Positions 34,700-46,689 of a stretch of 64,000 nucleotides of DNA are shown piece by piece. Position 1 is the stretch's first letter. Every line of letters starts with the position of its first letter. Below the pieces are notes generated by a model that saw nothing but the letters and a program-made list of their open reading frames with translations, did no database searches and was not told where the DNA came from. The DNA is from Gamarada debralockiae (lineage: Eukaryota > Ascomycota > Leotiomycetes > Helotiales > Hyphodiscaceae). Location of the stretch: assembly GCA_002803225.1 (NCBI GenBank), contig NXFV01001507.1:1-64000 (forward strand), written 5' to 3'. A program made the position numbers and the translations under genes.

Positions 34700-35983
34700 C
34701 ACGATGAACAGTAAATGTTGAGAAGAGCCAGGGAGATTGGTATGGCGATGGAAAACAATACATGAGCAAGTGCGAGATCGAGTACTTATAGCAAATTTTG
34801 TCGCGCGATTCCATCGTGACCACATGAATTACCTCACTTGAGACGCGAGGGGATGCATCTTGAACGCGGCTGAGGAGACACATGGGAATAATTGTCAACG
34901 CGGGAGTCCTTGCTCCAAAATTCTCGATGATTTTCAACAAGAGAGCTCTTCGTTGTCGACGACACGGTATGAAGGCTTGCTGCTCGCGAGGACGCTTGTG
35001 CTGATTCTCTTCCAGTAGGAGCCACGACGTCGAAAGAAGTTGGTATCGGAGAAAAGAAGCTGTCAAAACCGAGCCTAAATACTCTTGGCTCTGGGGATGA
35101 ACTCAAACTGGATCGGCCTTCCGATAGAGCTGAAAGGGGGCTCCGCACCCAGCGAGTCTAGACGCTCGGCTGTGACACCAATTCAGGGGCTTCAGAGAAG
35201 CTTAAAATCCAAAAAGACGAATATGCTAGACGAAACCCGGTAGCCGCGAGTGATATGTCAATGCATTGCGAGATAGTAGCGCCTCCAGAAATATCGCAGC
35301 TTGTCTGGACGCAATTTTGCGGGGACATGTCCGATGGAAAAAGGAAGGCGGGATGATGGGAAAAGTCGCGAGAAAAGGATGAGGGCCTGAGACACGCTAT
35401 CGATCACTAACGTGCAGGGACTAAGTTAGGGGCCGTGGGCTGCCTCCTCATGTTCACCATCTTTTCCCATCCCGAATCGTTCATCTTCTCGACATTAGGC
35501 GTTATCCCCGTATCTGGCGCGATATGCTCTCGTTATCGCTGCATTCGAGACGAAGACACTGTTGGAAGTTACTGCATGACCGAATTCCCACTTCGCGCGA
35601 AAACGCCCTCGGCGGGGCAACATTCCCCGCGTGTGGCGCATCAGACTGCCAGATGGTACAAAGAACATGGGCTATACAACTTAGCACCTGTTCATTCATT
35701 GATTTTTTTTTCTCAAGATCACCTCCAGCAAGGTCCTTGGTAGGAAGTATGATGTAGATTCATATATTAGTTCGAGTTGTGCCCCCTTTCAAGCCTCCCT
35801 CTACTATTTAGCCGCTGTTGCAGTTTCTCAAAAGCTGCTCAAAAGAACAAGCATGCCCCTCAAGAAACCAACGACGGAAGGTATCACTTCCGCAAATACT
35901 TCTTAAGAACCGTACAAGAATCGAATCCAAATCCGAATCCGAAGTGCCGCCTGAAATTTACACAAAATTATTCGTCAACCGCC
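34700..35983. other. gene-free stretch
   Basis: Frames at 34834-35148 (minus, Ser-rich) and 35435-35757 (plus) have no motif. Nothing supported. Confidence 0.45.
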
Positions 35984-37616
35984 TCAGCTCTCCGTAGCCT
36001 TGGCCTCGCCATTTGTCTCCCCTTTCACTTCCTCAGATGCCTCGCCATTCGTCTTGGGCTCCACGTTCTTCTCTCCAGTATTCACCTCCTCAACCCTCGT
36101 TTCACCACCGAAATTCTCCCCCTCCCACACAGCCTCAATAATACTCATCCGGCACCCCTTCGGCCTCGTCATGCCCACAAACCTAAACCTCCCATCCGCC
36201 TTCGCAAACAACTCTCTAAAATCTCCCTCCGTCCTCTCCTGCGCATTCAAAAGCGTCAACATCACCAAGTCCATCGTTCGGATGATTTTCTCATCCCACA
36301 AACTCTCTGTGTTTGGCTCGGGGAGACAATGGTCATTTATCACCACCTTTGCACCTTTCTTAAGTGCCGGGATCAACTGCTTGATCATATTAACAGCATA
36401 TTTATCGGAATGGTTATGCAGAATCCAGCGGTAGAAATACACATCGGCACCGACGACGGGTTGTTGGGTGTGGAAATCGTGTGCTTGGAAAACTATTCTG
36501 TCTGCGATTGACGGATCGAGAGTTGGGGCAGAAGCAACGGTTTTCGGGAGATCCTGGACGACGAATTTCATATTCTTATAACGTTTTGCGAGATCGACAC
36601 ACACGAAACCATAGGAACCTCCGATATCGACTACGGTTCCGGACACGGCATCGATGGCTGCCCAGTCGTAATTATCCAGCATATAGCTCATCTCATATCC
36701 TTCGCCGCCAGTGAGGGAGACCATCGCGCCGCCCATGCGTTTTGCGCGGAGGGGAGACTTGCCAAATGTGGTAAACATGGGCTCAATATCTGTAGTATTA
36801 TTCGCGAACGTAAAGCCCGTTTGGGTTGGTTCGGAGGCGGAGGGATTGAGCTCTAACGCGGCAACGGTTTTTGACGCAGCGGGCCACATGTCGTCGACGC
36901 AGAAGCCAACCCAGTCGTTCATGGCTGCGTCTTCAGCGAGGACTTTACTTCCTGCTGTGTGTGCAACGACCCCTGGTGAAACTTCTTTGAAGATCCGATT
37001 TGTCATTGCATGGCGCAGGAACCGGCGGACGTTGACTTCGTCTAGACCGACTTTTGAGGCGATTTCGGCGTAGGTTGCGGTTGAGTGGAGGGGGAAGGAT
37101 TTGGCTGCGATCTGTTAGCTGGAGGTTCTAGTTCCCAGGAAGGAGAGTGGCTATACCGATCTTGTAGTGATAGATCGCATGAAGTGAAAGTGAATTGTTG
37201 TGCTGAAATCTGTTAGTACATGTTTGATTTGGTGATAGAGGGTAACCCACGTCCCACGCCATCCATCTCACACTCTCGGTAGGACCTGTAACTAAGTCTT
37301 CTAACTCTTTCGAAGCTCTCACAATCTCTTCTCTCGCCTTCTTCATTTCATCCGGCAATTTGGGAAAATTGGCTGGACAATCGACATCGAATCCCGGCAT
37401 CTCGCTGCCACTCTCCTTCAGATATTTCTCCAGCTTCTCTGTCTCCCTTGTAATGATAGCTGCGAGCTCAACCATGCTGGTCGTTGATGGTTTCGCAGCT
37501 TCGAGTTCGGCAACGCTATTCGTAGTGGTCTCCTTTGAAGGAATTCTATTAAACTTGGTGACGTTCTCTTCGCTCGCAGTCTCAATCTCCGAATCTTTCG
37601 CAATAGGCGCCGCCAT
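35984..37616 (-). CDS. class I SAM-dependent O-methyltransferase (COMT type)
   Basis: Three exons (37251-37616, 37157-37202, 35984-37104) give 510 residues. An N-terminal helical region (MVELAAIITRETEKLEKYL) and a winged-helix dimerisation part (YAEIASKVGLDEVNVRRFLR) precede the catalytic domain. That domain has the SAM loop TVVDIGGSYGFVCVDLAKRY, FVVQDLPKTV, and RWILHNHSDKYAVNMIKQL, whose first His matches the catalytic base of plant-type O-methyltransferases. The last 40 residues are a low-complexity Glu/Lys/Asn tail absent from most relatives. The middle exon is only 46 bp; both neighbouring acceptors were chosen to keep KIAKSFPLHSTATYAEI in frame. The frame stays open upstream to an ATG at 37730, so the start is uncertain. 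Family members methylate phenolic or polyketide hydroxyls; no partner genes are adjacent. Confidence 0.85.
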
Positions 37617-37734
37617 GACGCTGAATCTTCTGCTCTGTCTCTTGTTCTCCGTCCCGTTCGAGCTGCCCTTGAAAGGGATACTCCAAGATCCTATACTGAG
37701 CCGATTTCCCGCAACGCGGAATTTGGGCATCTTG

Positions 37735-39930
37735 TCTCTTTTATCTGCTTCCTTTCTTCGTCGATATCGAAAATGATGTTTGCTCTCTGCGCATGATGTC
37801 GAGAAATATCTGCCAAAGAGTTCGTCCGAAGGATCAGATCTGTGAATCAATGCAGACCCGCAGATTCACGAAACGAAAGATGAGATGAACTTTCCCCCGG
37901 AGTAATTTCCCCAAACCCAGGTACCCGGAAATATTCACTCTTTTCTCGGACCCTAAAATTGCGCGTTCTGTTCTGCCGGGTCCCAGCGCGCATGTATCCA
38001 CTTCTTAACCAGGATGCCAACCACCCACGGCAACCAATCGATAGAAGATTGTAAGAAATGCGAAGGAGAGATGTTTGATGAGGGGAGAGGAAAAAGTTTC
38101 GACATAGAAAAGAACGGCACACAAGCTGCCATCCCGCCTTTGGTACTATAAAACGGAACACTTGGACCAAGGTCTCTGCGGAACAGAGAGGATAATAATC
38201 CCTGGCGCCATCAAATAGTGTGGAGGCAGGGGGGAACCTAATGCCGGGATGGGATATGAGTGGGGAACGGAGCCGGTGGGTTCATCTTCTCCTCTGCTCA
38301 AGCCCCCCTCATCTTCCCTTCAACGGACAGCCACGCGGCAGAGGAAGGCGTTGAGCACGTTTCTGGCATCCGAAGCGATATTTGTGCTACCTCAGCTGGC
38401 CTTTACAACTCCAACTCCCGCTGTGTCCATAAAACCGGAGTAAAGCAAGCAATCTTCCAGAGCTCAAATCACCACGCTCAGACTACCGCTGTCAGTCCCT
38501 CCTGACGCCATCCCAATTCGGCTCACTCACAGCCGAGCTTGTCGGCACCTTGTTTGCTTCTTATCAATTTCCCCACGAGTCCTTATCGCGGAACTTCATT
38601 TGAGCATGACTTCATCCAAGTTTTGGTTTTATCCAGATATTGAACCGTCGTTGGTGACCAATCTTATGAAGCGATGTTGTACAAGTTAACGCGCCCATGG
38701 GCCCCCTAAATTGGAGTGCCAACCCCTTAAGAAGCCGCTCTTCAGCTAGGGACCGTGCCGTCTGTGGCTGCTGTCGATCTCACCAACTAGTGTAAATATC
38801 TCTCTGAAGTCAAGTGCGATGGCGCCACAATTTGCTTTTTCTGCTTCTTTGATCCTTCAGACCTTTGCATCCTGCAAGTCAAGCCGAGGCGTATTCGGAA
38901 CAGAAGAGGTCCCGCTGCCTGTGTAACCATTCTCACCGCCTGTGTAACCACTCTCGCCGGGCTCATACCCCACATTGCGTGATACGTGATGCGCCCCCAT
39001 GATGCACACGATAAAGTTGGATAGACGATATTGGTGGAGTGGACCTGGGATGCAACGCCAGGTAGCCGCCGACATATGTGGGGAGTTCTTCATTTGATTA
39101 TGGCTGCATGGTCTTTCCGTTTTGTGCATAGAGATGTCTTGCAGTGCCAGGGCATCAGAGAGAAATACAAAGGTACTTCAAGAAGTTATGGAGCTCACGA
39201 CAGCCATGAAGTTCACACAAAGTCCCTTGTCACTCATTTGTAATCTTACAGAGTGATATTCTCGCCTCTAGTTTCCATTCTCACCCCTCCTTGCCCTGTA
39301 AGCACAAGAGATAGATATCTTCATGTAAGCTCTTGGTGGGCAATAGTGTTCTCGCCATGCAGTAAGTTTTTCGACAGTGACAACAGCATCTTTACTCTCC
39401 TCTTCCACTAGGTCAATTGCCTCTAAGATCAAGCCATGCTATGTCTAGATGCCAAGATGGCAGGCAACGGCTTAGATCCAAGTTAGATCGTCGTGTAGGA
39501 GGAATAGCATTCGTGCGGGCCCAGTGCAAAGCTTCAGCTCTGTTTTTATGCTCTTGCCAAAGAGTCATCGTCAAGACTCAAGCAGTGAATTGCTGATAGA
39601 ATGAGAACGATCAGAGTTAGCGAATGGGTCAGGAGAGACTGCTTTTTAGTAGCTATAAATATATATAGTATATATTATTAAGTGTTGAGTTCATTGTCGT
39701 CATTCATATCCCATGCTTGCTTGCCCGCTCAAAATGCTCAACAAAAACTCCACCCTAGATGCATACGAAAATCCATCCATCTCACCATGTCGCAAACGTG
39801 TAGGTATCCGCCATGCCCCAAACATGGTTGCCCGCCATCCCATCCTCGAATCTCTCAGATATCCAAAACCTCCTCCCTTTTGAACCCCCCATCTTCAAAT
39901 ATCCCCCTCTTCATACTTCCAACCCAATCC
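37735..39930. other. gene-free stretch
   Basis: About 2.2 kb with no supported gene. A TA-rich run (TATATATAGTATATATT) lies at 39658-39676. Short frames at 38249-39243 lack motifs. Confidence 0.45.
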
Positions 39931-39936
39931 CTCACG

Positions 39937-41331
39937 TTACGAATAAGCCATCCCCTCCTGCTCATAACTAACCCCCTCCTCAGGCTTCTGCCCGCAAATA
40001 ATATGCAGCGGCATATGACTATGACACCATGCATCCATATACGCCTTCCTAACCTGCACAAGCCAAACATCAACCTCCTCCTTCTTCCACTTCAACCCTC
40101 TCGTCATGGGCCCCAACGCAATCGGTTCCAACCCATCAATCAATATCGTCCTCCAATATAGCCCCACCATCTTGAGCACCTTGTTCTTAGGCCATATTCC
40201 GATAGGTACGTGGAATATGCGCGTTGTGACATTCACGAATCCCGCTTCACGCATCATATCGGCGAGCAGGAGGGTCGCGTTGAAGTCTACGCCCAGGCTG
40301 GCGAGGCCCGAGATTATGTACTGCCAGTATTGCGCTACTGCGTGGTCGGGGGGCATAGAGTCATCGTGGCATTGAGGGTAGTGGTGGATTTCTTGGAGCT
40401 CGAACCAGCCGCCTGGCTTCAAATGACTATTCAACGCCTATTAGCATTCTCTCCGTGCACTCTAATGAACCCAAAACCGATCAAAAGCTTCCAGGCGGAA
40501 GAGGGAACACACTCATAGACCCTCCGCATCAGTTTCGGCCAATTCTTGATAGCCATCACAATATGCCTCGCGTGTACGTAGTCGAAGTGATTCAGAGGCC
40601 GTAACCAAGAACTCTCCACGTCGTCTACCATGAATTTGACGTTTGGGGGTACCCATTCCGGTTGTATTGGACTTAAATCGACACCTAGGACGTTTGCGCC
40701 TGGATATAAATCGCCCACTGCACACACATCGATTAGCCTTGCCAGACCCATCCCAATTCACTCCAGCCCAGCCCATCGCCTCCGCAGAGCATAAGAGGGA
40801 GAGAAGAGATCGGCACTCACTCTCAATAGCCCAAATCCCCGTCCCAGTCCCCATATCCAAAATATGCTGCGGATCCTCCCCTAAAGGCGCAAAATGTAAC
40901 CGCTGGCACAAATTGACCATCATAGCATGCTTCATATCCTCTCTATCCTGCTCACTATCATCGTTTGGAAAATTATACGCGCCTTCCCTAAACTTATGAT
41001 ACCTTCTTCCATTCTCAAACGCATAGTCTCTCACACTACTCGAGAGCGAGGTCGAAGAACTCCCAAGTGTATCAGACTCGTACCCGGATTCTGAGGCAGA
41101 TGTTGTGGATTGTGCGTCGGCACCAGAATCGATGTCGATTTCGTTCTGTGCTTGTTGCACCGCGGCATTGTTTTCCAGATCTTGCGCTTCTTGTTCGGCG
41201 GGGGAGAGCTCGTGGTAGGGTATTATGGGGACGGGTGTTCGAGGGGAATTGGTTTTTGGCTTCGAGGGGTCAACAGGCGTTGCGGACGTCGTAGCCACGG
41301 AAATGGCTGAATCATTGGGGAGGCTGGTCAT
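39937..41331 (-). CDS. LaeA-like SAM-dependent methyltransferase
   Basis: Three exons (40821-41331, 40513-40717, 39937-40426) give 401 residues. The first 100 residues are Ser/Pro-rich and disordered. The entry motif RRYHKFREGAYNFPNDDSEQ and HAMMVNLCQRLHFAPLG precede the SAM motif ILDMGTGTGIWAIE, then GANVLGVDLSPIQPEWVPPN, FDYVHARHIVMAIKNW, and DHLKPGGWFELQEIHHYP. This order is that of the LaeA/TAM-domain methyltransferases common in ascomycetes. LaeA itself regulates secondary metabolism from the nucleus, but most family members are uncharacterised, so a regulatory role is only a possibility. The ATG at 41331 follows the last upstream out-of-family sequence; the frame is open further upstream to about 41529. 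Confidence 0.85.
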
Positions 41332-41334
41332 TGT

Positions 41335-42207
41335 TGTGGCGGTGGCATCAATTGAGGTCCAATTCGTGTGCGGGTGTAATGGACTGTGCTTTCGCTGTCG
41401 AAGAAGGAATTTCGCTTTTGTTGAGGGAGAGGTTGGGCATGTCACCTTCCGAGCGCCTTTATTGGATTGAAGGGTTCGAGGGGAGCTGCACTCGAGATGC
41501 GATCTGGTGCTGTGTGACGGATGTATCATGTACCGCTGTACCTCATCCGATATTGTGCGTCGTCTTCCGCGGGCTTCGCATGTTGTGCCTTCTCAGCGAA
41601 TAGGTCTCCACTCGTCCGGTGTGAAGCCGTGTGTATTCATCTCTTGCTTGTCTGCGAGCGTTATCTCATTCAGCCTGTCCGATTTCCATTATATACCTAG
41701 ACTTCAAAAATGCAAATCATGTGAAGAGAAACAACAAGAACGTGTGCGAGATTTCGAAGTGTTCGTCCTGGGTATCAGGGGAAGTCTACAGGCGGGCTGT
41801 CACATCGATGGGTTGTCGTGCAGCCAGTTGATGCAACCTCGAGATGTTTACTGTGATCCTATTTGGCGCTGCCGGCATATGTGGTCCGCTAAGGCAGTCG
41901 GAAGACCCCTAAGGAAAGCGCCATGGCCGCGGGAAGCTAAAGAATGACACCTCGGGCCGCGGATGGGGCTTCGATTTCGCTAACAGAGCTTGGTTGCCGT
42001 TAGAAGGCTGTTGGGAGCCGTTATTTGTCTTGTCTTAAAAGGGTATTATTTAGCGGTGCCATGTTAGTTGCCGTCAAATGGCTGTAGGGCAACGGATTCA
42101 TGCAATGGTGAGGACCCAGCTCCAAACGACGGAAGTATCACGCATCCCTCACGCAGAGCAGTTCTCGGGACAGCCTTGCCAGGTGTGTTGTGCTGGTGAT
42201 AACGATT
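41335..42207. other. gene-free stretch
   Basis: Frames at 41507-41947 have no motif and overlap each other. Presumed promoter of the LaeA-like gene at the left end. Confidence 0.45.
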
Positions 42208-42212
42208 CCGTA

Positions 42213-42479
42213 CTAATTAGCACGTAAGAAAATAGCTGTCAGTTAAGAGCCTACTCGGATAAGACACTATTCTATATAGGAAAAAGCCTCTAAAACTCAC
42301 ATAAGATATTGCTTATTTGACACCACCTATAGTTCAAAGGGCTTCAGGCTTCAAGGCGCTGAACTATAGAGTGTTGTAGGGTGTTTTACCCGAAATTGCA
42401 CAAGACACTATACCTCGGATAAGACACTATTCTAATCTCGAGAAAGTTGCAAAAAATGCTTATCTTATCTGCCAATTAG
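42213..42479. mobile_element. MITE-like element with TA flanks and internal repeats
   Basis: The left end CTAATTAGCACGTAAGAAAA and the reverse complement of the right end CTAATTGGCAGATAAGATAA are imperfect inverted repeats. TA lies on both sides (42211-42212 and 42480-42481), inside a CCG/CGG pair. A 21-base direct repeat (starting CTCGGATAAGACACTATT) occurs at 42254-42274 and 42414-42434. A perfect 10-base inverted repeat, CTATAGTTCA, lies at 42327-42336 with its partner at 42360-42369 around the centre. No coding capacity. A Tc1/mariner-type origin is inferred from the TA target. Confidence 0.6.
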
Positions 42480-42862
42480 TACGGTACGCAAAACGTGGGC
42501 ATGGTGCAATACTGGGGCGTGGGAGTTATCTATGGAGGGGTAGCTTCATAATACCGGTCTTGTTATCACATCAGAGTGGAGGGAAATGTGGATATACACG
42601 TGACAGCCAAGGTTGGGTGTCACCGCTATCAAACCGTATGACACCCCTCGCTAGCATGCAGCTTGATTCCAGTTGAAGCTATATCATTATTGGGCAGTGA
42701 GCCAAGAAGATACGCTTCGATGGTACTTCCTTTTCCTCCTACTTCCAAGAGCTTCGTCGGCCTGACCAACTCCTGTCCAATACATTCTTCACTTTCTCCT
42801 GAGCTCAGGCTTCTTGTCATCGTTCCCTTTCAACTTTCCAACAGTAATTAAATAAGTTAGCA

Positions 42863-44265
42863 TCATTCCAGACACCTTGTCAAGTCCGGCATGGAACGAT
42901 ACTCACAACTGACAGTCCTCTCATCCAAATCAAAAACTCCATAAAAAGCCCTCAAAAAAGAGCTTCCAATAATAACAATCTTCTCACTCATGCTCTCCGG
43001 CATACTTATAAATGCACTGTAACATCGATACCCCCACCATCCAATATCCATCTCAATTGTATACTCATACGGAGTAATCACAAAGTCGTCCCCCCCGCCA
43101 AGTGTGACTGTGAAATCTTCTAACTCGTCCCGTTTCGAGCAATCGATTGACTTTGGCTTCCATGCATACCAATCGCCGTTCTGCTCCATCCTCAGATATT
43201 TTTCTAGAAGCATCACGAAGTCTCCTGGTAGGGCGATAAATTGGAGGTCGGAATCGAGTGTCGCGGCATAGCCTTCCAACGATGCTGACCCGGGGCCGAT
43301 ACTGATGGATGTCGCAGGAACATTCCAGCGCCCTCGGATGTAGTGAAGGCCACCGGTATCGTTAAGAAGAGGCAAGGTCTTCAGCTCACCTTCATACAAG
43401 TCGTGATTGATACCACCAAACATGATCTCTCCCGGATCGTCCTCCCCCCGCGAGAGTTTCAACCTGAATATGTTCTTATCCAGAAGCCCTTGAGAGACTA
43501 TACTGGGGAATGAATCATCGAATTCCCCATTTTCAACTCCTCTTCCAAATAGCGCCTTATTATCGTGTGGAGCGAGGCCTAAGATCCCATCCTACTCCGC
43601 TGGACCCAGTCTTACGGCCGACACATGAGGAGAAATGCCCGTCGCTTCGTAAAACGTCAGATTCTTGACCTTGATACCTGCGATACGAACTGTGTCTTAG
43701 GAGACAACTCCACCGGCATCGAAGCGGAGGTAGCTTCTGCTTAGACGAGTTCCGTTTGCGACGTACGTAGATGAGATATTGTGTTGGTACTGGGTATGGC
43801 CTCGGCACGAAAAATCGCAGTAGGATGAAGGGACGAGGAAGGGACGAGGAGATCTGAGTCAGAGATATCGAGCAGGACCCGGAAGTGCTGCGGTGGAGTG
43901 CCGACCGTTGTTTCAGTGATATACGACCAGTGTTTCCAGTCCTTGAGATTGTCAGTAATCGATTCTCAAATATCTAGATATTCTACTTACCTATACCATA
44001 TGTAACAGGCTCCAGTTGCCTTCTCCCTTACTTCTTGTCCATCATCCCAAAGACCATTACTCCTCCCCGTTTCCTCGTCAGTATCCGACTTGAGCAGTTC
44101 TTGAACGCAATGATAACCGCGTCGCCACTTCTCCGACATCCTGTATCTCAACTCGTCTCCATTTCTCGAGACAGAATACACTGGTGCTGTGAAAGTCGCC
44201 CCCGAAATCACACAGGCGAGTGCTCCGCATGTAACAACGAGATGATTTCATCCTGAATGGCCAGC
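42863..44265 (-). pseudogene. aspartic protease-like (A1) pseudogene
   Basis: The minus strand shows, in order: a hydrophobic leader (LVVTCGALACVISGATF) out of frame with the nearest ATG; ITETTVGTPPQHFRVLLDIS with the active-site region as L-L-D-I-S-D-S-D-L; after a frame change, HTQYQHNISSTYVANGT; VVS-stop-DTVRIAGIKV (TAA at 43697-43699); GPAE-stop-DGILGLAPH (TAG at 43592-43594); SFPSIVSQGLLDKNIFRLKL; GEIMFGGINHDLYEGEL; the second active-site region ATLDSDLQFIALP; and IIGSSFLRAFYGVFDLDE. The fold order is that of pepsin-like proteases. Both catalytic Asp are kept, but the usual DTGS and DSGT are DISD and DSDL. With two stops and at least two frameshifts the gene is dead. The motif changes may predate or accompany decay. 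Confidence 0.75.
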
Positions 44266-44269
44266 AGCA

Positions 44270-45215
44270 AATAATTTGAACACCGCAATTTTGAGCGTCG
44301 GTACGAAAGTTAAACTTCCAGTTCATATGAATGGATGAATATGGAGATAAGGAAGCGGAGTCCTAAGCACCCAAGGTCGTATCGTATTGCACGTGTCTCG
44401 ATTTCAGTGGGTGTCAGCCACCTGAAGCGAAAGAGCTGTTGGCACTGCCTTATTACACTTCAAGAATTTTTGTGCAACATCAATCATTCAACCGACTTCA
44501 GGCCCAACTTATTGAACAGATTGCAATATGTGCGGACATATTTCAACGGAATTGAATCATTCAGATCGATGCGCTGTCTTAACAGGCTGTGCAAACTGCT
44601 AGCCTTTCTTCATGCGACAATCAACCTGACAGCTTCTGAGAGTCCCAGGGCCTTGGCACTGGTTTTTCGTCTCCCAGTGAAGCGTTTCCCACGGAGACCA
44701 AAAAAATTCAATTTATTGAGATGTGTGAGAGTGAATGGGATGAAGGGAGATTGAAGGGAAGATGTCGAGAGAAGGCTTCAGGCTATGGCGCCTGGGTTTT
44801 TAGCGCGTCTTCTGTTACGCGTCAAGCTCTCAAATTTTCCATCAGCGCTCATCCAGGCCCAGAACAGTATTTTCAAGTAATTGGTGCAAATATCTTCACT
44901 TTCTTCCTGCTATAGTGTTGCTCCATCAATTGGAGCAAGACAAACAATGTCTCGCGGGACCAAAGCTCAGAATGATTCGGTCCTGTGGCTGATCGAAACG
45001 TAGTTAGAAGCGTCTAGTGCATCGATGGGATGATCCTTTGCCAGGCGGATTACTATTTCAAGGACTCGTCAAATAAAATGGGGGTACGCAACACACAATC
45101 GTTCATTCCCCTTCAACACCCAGTATTTCGCTCCACCAGCTTCTCTACGCCATCATACCGCTACACCTCCAAATGCAACACCCGCTCCCCCAAATTACAT
45201 AATTGAAGGCACAGG
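44270..45215. other. gene-free stretch
   Basis: A frame at 44335-44754 is without motifs. Nothing supported. Confidence 0.45.
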
Positions 45216-46678
45216 TCAAGGCTTGTTGAAATCGACAACGATACGTCTGTTGCTAGTCAGTGTGCCGCAAGCAGAATGCAACTCGGAAGGGAACCTACCC
45301 AGCAACTTCGCCGTTTCTAAGCTTCTGGACGGACTCGTTGAATTTGGACAATCCAACAACAGTGGGTTCAAGACGCAAAAGTCCTGATTCAACTGTCAGC
45401 TAGCGGCTCTTCCTTCGGTTAGCATCCCACATACCCCGTCTTGCGAAGTCCAACGTCTCGTCAACATCAGCCAATCCGCTGACTAATGTTCCCTTGATCG
45501 ACTGGTTCTTAAAGGCCAGAACCGAGGGGTTCACATCAATATGGAACTTTCCTGCTGGAGGGAGACCGATGCTCGAGGACTATCAGCAATCTTCTCTTCC
45601 AGAAGGGCCAGGGAGAGACGTGCCACATCACCTGACCACCAACACGTCCACCGATGTAATCGAGAGACTTTGGATATGACTGCACGGCTGGGATTATATC
45701 AGCACCAATTGATCTGTCCCCGATTCGAGGTCAATTTACCGGTCACAAAACAAGCATGCGCGCCCCCGTCCGTAAGCTTCACGACCTCAGCAGCAGTATC
45801 TTCCGCTTCCTTGAAGTCGACGAAATGCTCCGCTCCATACTTCTTGCACATCGTCCTTCTCTCAGCTCCTGTATCGACAACAACGACTCTCAATCCCATA
45901 GCTACGGCTAACTGAACCCCCTGGATACCCACTCCCCCGCCACCTCCTAGGAAAACTGCCCACTGTCCAGGCCGAAGCTTAGAGTCCTTGATCGAGGAAT
46001 AAGCAGTGGAGGCAGAGCACATAATGGGGCCGGCGACGTAGTCGGAAACACCGTCCGGAATCAAGGACGTGTATCGTTCTGGCGAAACGATGTACTCTTT
46101 ATACGAGCCTGCCATTTCTTGTCAACTGCCAAGCTAAATCGCCCACCAAAACCGTAGGAACCCACCGTCAGCATGCAACCCCGTGAAGATCGCCTTAGTA
46201 CAATACGTCTCCTTTCCCCCTCTACAACTGTCACAATTGTGGCAAACATCAACAATGGGTTTGAAACCGGCTCGCTGCCCAACCTTCAAACTCTTCACTC
46301 GCTCGCCAACTTGAACAATGACGCCAGCACCTTCGTGACCAGCACATTGGGTTCCGAATTCACTCATCTTTGGAAGCGCCCAATCGTTCAACATGAAGTG
46401 AATGTCGCTCATGCAGAGACCGGTTGCGTTGAGCTTGATGAGCACTTCATCCGGGCCAGGGACAGGCACGTCGACCTCCTTGACTTCCTGGACGGAGTTC
46501 AGCAATTGATCGATCAAAAGTTTGGAGCTAAACCTCTCTTGATTCGAGGACTTGAGATCGAACAACTCACCACACGGAAGTCAGGTCCTTCATTTACGAC
46601 TACGCCTGCTTTACACCGCTTTGGGACCACGAAGGACGTTTGCGTTTCAGTCTCTGTTTCTGTTGCTGTTTGAGACAT
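45216..46678 (-). CDS. zinc-dependent alcohol dehydrogenase (MDR family)
   Basis: Seven exons (46571-46678, 46166-46487, 45740-46108, 45627-45687, 45435-45571, 45299-45392, 45216-45246) join in frame to 337 residues. The catalytic zinc site shows TGLCMSDIHF (Cys) and CAGHEGAGVI (His, Glu). The structural zinc lobe is CHNCDSCRGGKETYC, with four spaced cysteines. The NAD(P) fold carries WAVFLGGGGGVGIQGVQLAV and RVVVVDTGAERR. The end is GEVAGRIVVDFNKP. It should interconvert primary alcohols and aldehydes in the cytosol. The fourth intron is the weak point: GTGGCA donor and CGAG acceptor keep frame but drop one residue against my memory of the family (QVMCIGLPP type), so the true junction may differ slightly. 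Overlapping frames on the plus strand are shadows. Confidence 0.87.
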
Positions 46679-46689
46679 TTTCCTTATTT

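Noticed and set aside
34834..35148. Ser-rich 104-codon minus-strand frame
   Set aside because: Low complexity, no start context, domain or splice support.
39658..39676. TA-rich run as a promoter TATA box
   Set aside because: A simple TA repeat, lying only downstream of the minus-strand LaeA-like gene's stop codon and far from any supported start.
6538..41331. A secondary-metabolite cluster from the FAD oxidases, O-methyltransferase and LaeA-like gene
   Set aside because: No backbone synthase in the window, and the genes are 20-30 kb apart with unrelated genes and pseudogenes between.
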